Below the pieces are notes generated by a model that did not search any database, was not told where the DNA came from, and worked only from the letters and a program-made list of their open reading frames with translations. Made by a program: the position numbers and the translations under genes. From the NCBI RefSeq assembly GCF_000234665.1, contig NC_018336.1:1374852-1407111 (forward strand): a stretch of DNA of 32,260 bases, given 5' to 3'. Within the stretch, counting starts at the first letter, position 1. Each line of letters starts with the position of its first letter. The stretch is from Leishmania mexicana MHOM/GT/2001/U1103. Its lineage: Eukaryota > Euglenozoa > Kinetoplastea > Trypanosomatida > Trypanosomatidae. Shown piece after piece: positions 25,924 to 32,260 of the stretch.

Positions 25924-28773
25924 ATGAGGCTCACCGGCGCGCCGTGGTTCGTCATCCCACTTGCCACCGTCACGGCAGTCAGAGTGGTGACGGCGATCGT
26001 GAACCTCAGCAACCGTCGCGAACTGAGGCTGCGGGCTGGCTCGAGAGCTGCACGTGATGCCGAGTCTCTTATTAACGCGGTTGTACACCTCGCCGACAAC
26101 ACCGGCGGCGGCGCCCACCCCTCAACCGAGAATGCGATGGCGACGGCCATTGACCTGAACACGACACACCGGCGCATCGAGGTGTCCCAGGCACGGCTAC
26201 GCAGTCTCAGCTGGGGTTTACTTCCCCTCTTTGACTGCTACGCTGTGGCGTGCCGCTGCGGTACGGTTCCAGATGCGGTGAAGGCGGATGTGTGGAACTG
26301 CCTCTGCGCCGTTGTGGAAGCGCACTTACAGGCGTACGTCAGCGCCAGTGGTCCATCAGCAATCGTCTCTGAGGTTGCAACTGCCCTGGCGATGTGCGAG
26401 GTGCTTCTCGGACAGCGCTACCATGTGACGCGCTTCCTGGAGGCCCCGCTGACGTCGTCTCGTCTGCTGCTCGGCACACCTCCGCGGCATCTTCTGGCAG
26501 AGGCGGTGCGCAAAAATCGTGACGAGAGCTGTACCATGCGCTCTCTCGCCCTCTTCGCACGTCTCCTCCATAACGCCTGCACTCCTTCTGAGAAGGCGCT
26601 TCTCGCCCTCCTTGCCGTCGTTAACATCACGTACATCTCGAGATTGATGTGCACGACGTCGTCTGCAGCGGTGCCATCGGCGCTCCGCTACACCATAGAC
26701 GCCCTCAATGAAGCCACAACGGCCGGCGCAGCACAGCTTTGCACGTGGAGGCGCTTTGTCGTGCAGGTGGTAACTTCGGCACCGGGGCGCATGTTAGCCA
26801 GCGCCACCCTCGGTGCCGTCGTCTCGCATCTCTTCAGCTCGGCCAAGGAGGCCGCATCAGACGCCGTGCTGCGCCGCTTCCACATGACCCTCAAGATGGA
26901 CACACTGCTGGCGCTCACGCGCTTCGACTTTGTTGCGGACGCACATTGGCCCCTGCCAGGCCGCGTCTACAGCGCACTTGGCGTGGTCACCAACTTCTCC
27001 TTCGCGGACGTTGACCGCTTGCTAGATGTGGTGGCGGAGCGAGTGCAGCGATGCCGCACCGTGTGGCGGTTTCCGGTGGCATGCATGGTGGGGTGGCTGA
27101 CGCGTCAAGGGCTGGACTGGCTGCAGCGGTGCTGGACGCGTGCCTGTCTGATGACGTCGTTTGTGGCGTGCTACGGAGCCGCCGAGCAGGGGTGCTGCGC
27201 GGCCCCACGCGAGCGGGTCGGCGGCGCCGAGTGTCGCTTCTCACTGCCCCTGTGCCGTGCGCATTACGGCCTCCAAATCCTTCTACTTGCTGCTGTATCT
27301 CCCTCTGACACGGCATCCGCATCATCTGCTGCGGTACAGTGCTTGGCGGAGCACACTCGCTGGCCACTGTCGCCGCGCCCCTGCCTCCGGGCAACACAGC
27401 AGGTGTTGCGCGCCGTCTCCACTCCCGACGGGGCTGTCGAAGTTCTCGGTGCTCGGTACGACGCCGTACGCGAGCTCTGTGCATCCCCTGCGGAGGAGGC
27501 GCAAGCCCCGGCCCCCTTTGCCGCCACATTGAATTTGCGGCGTGCCAGCGGAGACGGTCTGTTTGTGCCACCGAGTTGGCCGTCAGTCTTGGCGATGGAC
27601 TTGGTGACCCTTGGCGGCGACGTTCTGGAAGACGTCATGAACAAGGTGTTCTCAAGCAGCAACGGCGTCCCGATAATGGCAGCTGTTGCCGCGACTGAGG
27701 CTCAGTCGCGTGCGCAGCACGGCACAACATCGCTGTCGTCAGCGGATGCTGTGGCGGCCGTCTACGATGTGGCCAGGGTGGTGGACAGCGGCGCCGTGTT
27801 CGTCGTGCCGCCGGCGCGGCCGTGGACGCTGGTGTCGTCCTTCCAGTTTGACGTGCAAACGGCTCAGTTGCATTATGACGAGCACGAAGCGTACGCGCAG
27901 AGCATGGCAACCCTTGTGCACGTGCAGCACACGCATCAACCCGCGCTCGACGGACAGCCGTGGGTGCACTACAGCACACCCCCTTCCTTGCTGCGTCCCC
28001 GCAACGACACCAGTGCTGCCTGGCGTGTGACGTTCGATCACGTTTCCTTCCGCTACCCAGACACAGAGCATGACGTCCTGCACGACATCACTTTCGACGT
28101 TGCAGCCGGTGGCTTTCTCGGCATCGTAGGCTACAGTGGGGCGGGGAAGAGTACGCTGCTGCTCCTCCTTTCACGCGTGTACGCGCCGACGCGAGGACAT
28201 ATCCGCATAAACGGCCACCCGATCGAGTGCATCCCGCCGCGCGCGCTTCGCCGCCGACTGGGGAACTGCTGGCAAGGCGACCGGGACACCTGCTTCTTGG
28301 AAGGGATAAGCGTGGAGCGCAACGTGGCGTACGGCAACCTCGCGGCAGCTTGTGGCGACGCCATCACCGCGGCCCTCCAACAGGCCTGCATCGATACAGC
28401 GGTTGCCGCGCGTCCCAGCGGGTTGAGGGAGCCGCTGCGGTGCAGCGAATGGAGTGGCGGCGAGGTGGCACGACTCATGCTGGCTCGTGCGTTTATGGTG
28501 CCTGCAGACGACGCTGGTGTGTACATATTCGACGAATGCACCAACGGCATTGACTCGGTGACGGAGGCGAAGCTGTTTTCACGCAACCTCTGTCGACAGA
28601 GGAACACCACGCGCGTCATGGTGTCACATCGCCTAGCGTCGGTGCGCGCGGCGGACGAGATTCTCGTTCTCGCACATGGACGCATTGTAGAGCGAGGCAC
28701 CTGGACGCAGCTTCTCCGCGGTGACAACGACTCTCTCTTCTGCACCCTCTACCGTGCACAGGCAGTGTGCTGA
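25924..28773 (+). CDS. ABC-type protein with C-terminal nucleotide-binding domain and atypical N-terminal region
   Basis: A 949-residue protein with an in-frame stop just upstream of ATG 25924. The last 250 residues are a complete ABC ATPase domain of exporter type: Walker A GYSGAGKST (736-744), Q-loop Gln784, signature WSGGE (843-847), Walker B VYIFDE with Asp870 and Glu871, and H-loop His902. The layout DHVSFRYPDTEHDVLHDITF before Walker A is typical of ABCB-like half-transporters. The signature differs from LSGGQ, and the D-loop is NGID rather than SALD. The first 700 residues are twice the usual transmembrane domain. They show only a few weak hydrophobic stretches (near 8-25, 95-112, 220-240, 280-300), so the number of spans is uncertain. 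Substrate and location are unknown. It could be a divergent half-transporter of an intracellular membrane. Confidence 0.85.
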   Translation: MRLTGAPWFVIPLATVTAVRVVTAIVNLSNRRELRLRAGSRAARDAESLINAVVHLADNTGGGAHPSTENAMATAIDLNTTHRRIEVSQARLRSLSWGLLPLFDCYAVACRCGTVPDAVKADVWNCLCAVVEAHLQAYVSASGPSAIVSEVATALAMCEVLLGQRYHVTRFLEAPLTSSRLLLGTPPRHLLAEAVRKNRDESCTMRSLALFARLLHNACTPSEKALLALLAVVNITYISRLMCTTSSAAVPSALRYTIDALNEATTAGAAQLCTWRRFVVQVVTSAPGRMLASATLGAVVSHLFSSAKEAASDAVLRRFHMTLKMDTLLALTRFDFVADAHWPLPGRVYSALGVVTNFSFADVDRLLDVVAERVQRCRTVWRFPVACMVGWLTRQGLDWLQRCWTRACLMTSFVACYGAAEQGCCAAPRERVGGAECRFSLPLCRAHYGLQILLLAAVSPSDTASASSAAVQCLAEHTRWPLSPRPCLRATQQVLRAVSTPDGAVEVLGARYDAVRELCASPAEEAQAPAPFAATLNLRRASGDGLFVPPSWPSVLAMDLVTLGGDVLEDVMNKVFSSSNGVPIMAAVAATEAQSRAQHGTTSLSSADAVAAVYDVARVVDSGAVFVVPPARPWTLVSSFQFDVQTAQLHYDEHEAYAQSMATLVHVQHTHQPALDGQPWVHYSTPPSLLRPRNDTSAAWRVTFDHVSFRYPDTEHDVLHDITFDVAAGGFLGIVGYSGAGKSTLLLLLSRVYAPTRGHIRINGHPIECIPPRALRRRLGNCWQGDRDTCFLEGISVERNVAYGNLAAACGDAITAALQQACIDTAVAARPSGLREPLRCSEWSGGEVARLMLARAFMVPADDAGVYIFDECTNGIDSVTEAKLFSRNLCRQRNTTRVMVSHRLASVRAADEILVLAHGRIVERGTWTQLLRGDNDSLFCTLYRAQAVC

Positions 28774-29275
28774 CGACGAGGCATTGGAAAGGCCAAGCAG
28801 TGGAAGGGCTCACACTATGGGGCGGGGAGGGAGGGGGTTCTCTTGTAGGTGATGGTTCGTTTGTGTTGATGTATGGTTGTTGTTTGTTGGTCACTGCTAC
28901 TAGCCACATGCGCACCATCACGCCCTGATAGGAGGAACTCACAGCTAACGCTAGTAACAATGGCACGCGAGAAAACACCCCATGTGGTTTGGAGAAATCG
29001 TGCTGCATCTCTGCCGTCCCCCCTTCGTCCATCGTCGCTCCGCATATTTCGCTCCATCACTGTCCGCCACTTTCACTCTCGCTTCGTCTCATCGCGTCAC
29101 ACGCACACGGGTGGGCGCCCCCCCCCCCCAACACACACACACCACTTTTTTCTCCTTTCGCACTGCATAGTTTACTCGCTACCGCCGCCGCTGTTGTGTC
29201 TACCTGCGCTGCCGTTAGCCTTTCGCCGATACTCTTTCGCCTTCGCCCTTCTTTCACTCCTCCCCACCCGCCACC
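28774..29275. other. Spacer between ABC and desaturase genes
   Basis: Contains a GGGAGGGAGGGGG patch at about 28825-28840, a TGTTGTTTGTTGG patch, a C run at about 29119-29129 followed by CACACAC, and T-rich CTTTTTTCTCC at 29142-29155. AGs at 29169-29170 and 29217-29218 are candidate acceptors. No gene is supported. Confidence 0.5.
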
Positions 29276-30460
29276 ATGAAGTCCGTCTTGAAGGCTGGCT
29301 TGAAGAAGGACGTCGACGTCAGGGTGCCGTCGTCGGAGCTCACCATCAAGCAGATCCAGGACCAAATCCCCGCCAAGTACTTTGAGCGCTCGGCGGTGTG
29401 GAGCATGTTCTACGTTCTCCGCGACATCTGCCAGCTGCTCGTGGTGTACTGCATCATGTACCGCGCGGTGATGCCAGCGCTAGCCGGTCTTGAAAGCCGT
29501 GTGTACGAAGCTGCTGGCGCCAGCTGGGAAAGCTGGGCGCTCGTCAGCGCCGTGAAGCTGGCTGCGTGGAACGTGTTTTGGTTCGTGCAGGGCCTCAACG
29601 GCACTGCTGTGTGGGTGCTCGCCCACGAGTGCGGTCACCAGGCCTTCAGCCCGTACCGTTCGCTGAACAACGCAGTTGGCCTTCTCCTCCACTCATCCGT
29701 TCTCGTCCCGTACCACAGCTGGCGCATCACCCACGGCAACCACCACAAACACACAAACCACCTCACCAAGGACACGGTGTTTGTGCCGCGCAAGGAGAGC
29801 AAGGTGATCGACCTCGTTGAGGAGACGCCGCTGGTGATGGTCAGTAAAATGCTGATCATGTTTATTTTTGGCTGGCCAGGGTACCTGTTATTCAATGTGG
29901 CAAGCCAGGAATACGGTCGCCGCGTCAACCACTTCGAGCCTTCGTCGCCGCTCTTTCGCAAGGAGGACGCGCACGATGTTGTGCTGTCTGACATCGGCAT
30001 CTTCGCCGCCCTCGCCGTTTTGGGTCTCTGCACCTACCAGTACGGCGCCCACAACGTATTTTGCTGGTACGTCGTGCCGTACATGTGGGTGAACTTTTGG
30101 CTGCTCTACATCACCTACCTCCAGCACACCGACATCCGCATTCCGCATTACAACCACGAGCACTGGACGTTTGTGCGCGGCGCCGTCGCGGCAGTGGACC
30201 GCGACTACGGCTTCCTCATGAACAGCTGGCTGCACCACATCAACGACTCTCACGTCGTGCACCACCTCTTCAGCCAGATGCCCTTCTACCACGCGATCGA
30301 GGTAACGCGCCACCACATCAAAGCCATCCTTGGAGACAACTACGTGGAGGACAGGCGCCCGCTCATTGACGCGCTCTGCACAAGCTGGAAGGAGTGCGCC
30401 TACGTTGTCCCCTCCGAGGGCGTCAGCGTGTTTTACGGCTTCAACAAGAAGCGCGCGTAA
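29276..30460 (+). CDS. Delta-12 (oleate) fatty acid desaturase, FAD2-type
   Basis: A 394-residue membrane di-iron desaturase that would insert the second double bond into oleoyl lipids in the ER, giving linoleate. The three histidine boxes are intact: HECGH (117-121), HGNHH (153-157, followed by KHTNH) and HVVHH (326-330). Hydrophobic pairs lie at about 48-70, 88-116, 190-208 and 240-285. Conserved flanks include WVLAHECGHQAFSPY before and after box I, the PYHSWRITHGNHHKHTNH region at box II, and a C-terminal region with DPR-like VEDRRPL. Box spacing and length match fungal, plant and trypanosomatid FAD2 enzymes rather than delta-9 or front-end desaturases. No N-terminal cytochrome b5 domain is present. 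The ATG at 29276 has a CCACC context. Regiospecificity is inferred from family, not shown. Confidence 0.92.
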   Translation: MKSVLKAGLKKDVDVRVPSSELTIKQIQDQIPAKYFERSAVWSMFYVLRDICQLLVVYCIMYRAVMPALAGLESRVYEAAGASWESWALVSAVKLAAWNVFWFVQGLNGTAVWVLAHECGHQAFSPYRSLNNAVGLLLHSSVLVPYHSWRITHGNHHKHTNHLTKDTVFVPRKESKVIDLVEETPLVMVSKMLIMFIFGWPGYLLFNVASQEYGRRVNHFEPSSPLFRKEDAHDVVLSDIGIFAALAVLGLCTYQYGAHNVFCWYVVPYMWVNFWLLYITYLQHTDIRIPHYNHEHWTFVRGAVAAVDRDYGFLMNSWLHHINDSHVVHHLFSQMPFYHAIEVTRHHIKAILGDNYVEDRRPLIDALCTSWKECAYVVPSEGVSVFYGFNKKRA

Positions 30461-30999
30461 TTTGGAGGAGATGCAGGCTTAGTCCACATCCCTTCCCAGG
30501 TGTGCCACAGGAGCTATTTCCCTTCGCTTTTGTTCCTCACTTCCGATCCTCCTATTGCTCCTTACTTCTCTCTGGTCTCACGCCGCATGCGGCAAGTTTG
30601 CATGCACCAGCGACAACGCATATTAAAAAAAAACTGCTGAAATCGGTAAAGAGGAGATCGGATAGTGTGAGCATCGAGTGGCGAAGCCCGGCACCTTCCG
30701 ATACCGTAAGTGGAAAAATGCATAAAAACCTCTTTGCTTTTTCTAGCATAGCTTTTCTGAGGTAATAAGTGACGGAAAGACTGCTTTGCGTCGGCACATT
30801 TTACCCTATTTTCTCATTTGTTTCACAATATAGTGCTCCCCTTCCCTCTTTTGTCTGTAGTGCTCAACGTATAATTCACGTTTGCCAGCCTCCCATGTTT
30901 ACACCTCCGCATAAACGGTACACAGACGACTGCGCACCGTGGCGGAAAACATCTCCACACAACTGGTGCGCCTCGGCCTGCACAACGCCCGCCACATGC
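30461..30999. other. Desaturase 3' UTR and AT-rich block
   Basis: From about 30595 the sequence turns unusually A/T-rich, with ATTAAAAAAAAACTGC at 30621-30636, AAAATGCATAAAAACC near 30715 and TTTTACCCTATTTTCTC near 30800. This is unlike the rest of the window. No ORF with coding character is seen. It may mark the boundary of an inserted or subtelomeric segment. Confidence 0.5.
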
Positions 31000-31930
31000 G
31001 CCGAGCCTGGCGGCTGTTTCTTGGGCTTCGCCCCCCCCGCGCTTTCGCCCCCTAAGCCCCCCCCCCCCCCCGTTTCTCGCTTGCCCCGCCGCCTCCGGGG
31101 ATCCTGGGCGCGCAGGGCCACTGCCCGCCCCCCTCCGAGGGAGCGCAGGCGCGCCGCGCCCCCCCCCCCCTCCCCTGCTGGGCAGTGGGCGAGAGCCCAC
31201 CCCGCAAACGGGCACGCGCGCCCCAACCCAGCCCAAGCCGCCACAATGATTCACCGAAGACCCGCGCCCATCACCCATTTCCGCGCCTTGGCCGCGCCGC
31301 CGTCGTGTTACGCATGGCCCCGGCCCAGGCCTATACTGTACCAACTGCGGCTGCACTGAGCTAAGCAGAACCAAAGGGTATAAGGCGGGTCCGCTCCCTG
31401 CCGCCCCCCCCCATGCGAGTCTATATTCCACATGAGGGGCATTTCACCCTCCCCCCACCGATCCGCCAAGGCACTTGGCCACCCTGGCTTTCAGGCCGCG
31501 TGCGCAGCACAAGAAAGGAAGCGGGATGGTGGTGCCTGCGCGCTTCTGAAACAGGGCATGTGTACAACTGTCGGCCCTGTGACTGAATATAAGGAATCCC
31601 CACACCACATTACGAGATGCCGCGGCTGGGGCGCACTGTGGGGCAAAGCACGGCGTACGGGCCGTGTGCGCGGGACCTCGGAAGGGCCCTGGCCGCTGAC
31701 GCTGGCGATGCTCCTCCTTGCGGTCGTGCGGCACGCACCTGGACCGCCCCTCTTCCCCAGCACCGGCACGACAGGAGGAGCAGGCGATGAAGGGGCGGGG
31801 CGAGCGCGCGGGACGCATGGCGCGATTCGACGGGCGGGGGTGTCGTCCTAGAGGAGGGGTATTTGGCGCCAGTGCGACAGAGCTAGGTGAACTGTGGCTG
31901 GATGCCGGTGCTTGTCGACATGTTCGGAGG
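31000..31930. mobile_element. C-rich block resembling a degenerate SIDER/DIRE-type retroposon remnant
   Basis: GC-rich noncoding sequence with long C runs at about 31056-31070, 31160-31171 and 31404-31412, then a G/C-rich, stop-poor stretch to about 31930. No reverse transcriptase or other protein is readable. Abundant short, degenerate retroposon remnants (SIDER) in Leishmania spacers have this sort of size (500-900 bp) and composition, and this block stands out sharply from its AT-rich flanks. I could not recognise target-site duplications, a poly-A tail or the conserved 5' signature with certainty, so the class is a guess and the borders are approximate. Confidence 0.35.
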
Positions 31931-32260
31931 AAGATTCTAACGTGAGGAGACCTCGCATGCACCTCGTTCGACTATTGGTTGTGTGCGATTTTCATGTCTA
32001 GCACCATTGTGATACAATCCGATTTTTCATTCAGCGACGATGAGTCAACCGATACGCAACTGGGCGGCACTTCTCAGTGATGACGAGAGCGACAATCTCG
32101 TACTTCGCCTGTTTGCTAAAAAACTGCAAGTAGCAGCTCAAGAGGGACACGTCGTCAGTGGGAACGGTACTTTTTTTGGTGATGATTAACCTCCTCTTTG
32201 AGGTATAGAATTCCCTGATGCTGCGATGATGCTGGTGACATGAAACGTACAATCGTGCCC
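31931..32260. other. AT-richer 3' end of the window
   Basis: Apart from the 49-codon ORF, nothing is supported. Base composition is closer to 45-50 percent GC, a clear change from the block before it. No telomeric TTAGGG-type repeat is visible on either strand. Confidence 0.5.
32040..32189 (+). CDS. Possible 49-aa ORF with atypical codon use
   Basis: ATG at 32040 opens 49 codons to TAA at 32187-32189. A T-rich tract ending in TTCATTCAG (AG at 32033-32034) lies just before it, as for a splice acceptor. The product begins MSQPIRNWAALLSDDESDN and looks protein-like, with acidic and helical segments. Only about half its codons end in G or C, unlike the other genes here. It ends soon after a T7 run at 32171-32177, where a length change would alter the frame. 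It may be the start of a decayed longer gene, a subtelomeric or mobile-element ORF, or chance. No family is recognised. Confidence 0.28.
   Translation: MSQPIRNWAALLSDDESDNLVLRLFAKKLQVAAQEGHVVSGNGTFFGDD

Overview
The window reads as nuclear DNA of a trypanosomatid of the Leishmania group (Leishmaniinae). All confident genes lie on the + strand with no recognisable introns. They are separated by 0.5-2.7 kb spacers full of C/T tracts followed by AG (spliced-leader acceptor context) and by TG/CA microsatellites. Coding third positions are strongly G/C. The protein set is eukaryotic, with a kinetoplast-protein flavour. This layout fits one directional polycistronic transcription unit running left to right. 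The species cannot be fixed from sequence alone.

Layout. 1-588: the 3' part of a charged hypothetical protein. 1273-2862: a coiled-coil protein. 3781-6216: a type I membrane protein with a Tyr-rich repeated tail, disturbed by an 'nn' gap flanked by an almost exact 633-bp duplication, probably an assembly artefact. 7031-7342: spliceosomal SmD2. 8258-9262: a ZIP metal transporter. 9263-11955: a 2.7-kb spacer with a strong hairpin and a probable decayed gene at about 10.39-11.13 kb. 11956-14610: coatomer beta-prime. 15720-16634: a five-finger RanBP2-type zinc-finger protein, probably mitochondrial. 18227-19831: a PP2A B''-type regulatory subunit with an EF-hand. 20485-20805: ribosomal protein eL42 (L44/L36a). 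21395-21823 and 23389-24786: two basic Lys/Ala-rich proteins resembling kinetoplast-associated proteins. 25924-28773: an ABC protein with a C-terminal nucleotide-binding domain and a large unusual N-terminal region. 29276-30460: a delta-12 type fatty-acid desaturase. 30461-32260: composition changes to an AT-rich block, then a C-rich, retroposon-like block, then a small ORF with different codon use. This may be the end of a gene array or a subtelomeric transition.

How the genes relate. As usual in these organisms, neighbours are not a functional operon. Housekeeping genes (SmD2, coatomer, eL42, desaturase) are mixed with mitochondrial/kinetoplast candidates (zinc-finger protein, two basic proteins). 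Expression is presumably set after transcription by trans-splicing and UTR elements, so the UTR hairpins and upstream ORFs noted below are the likeliest regulatory features. No sign of a multi-gene novel system was found. The most unusual items are the Tyr-repeat membrane protein, the divergent ABC protein, the four-repeat AT-hook protein, the decayed gene and the 3'-terminal mosaic.
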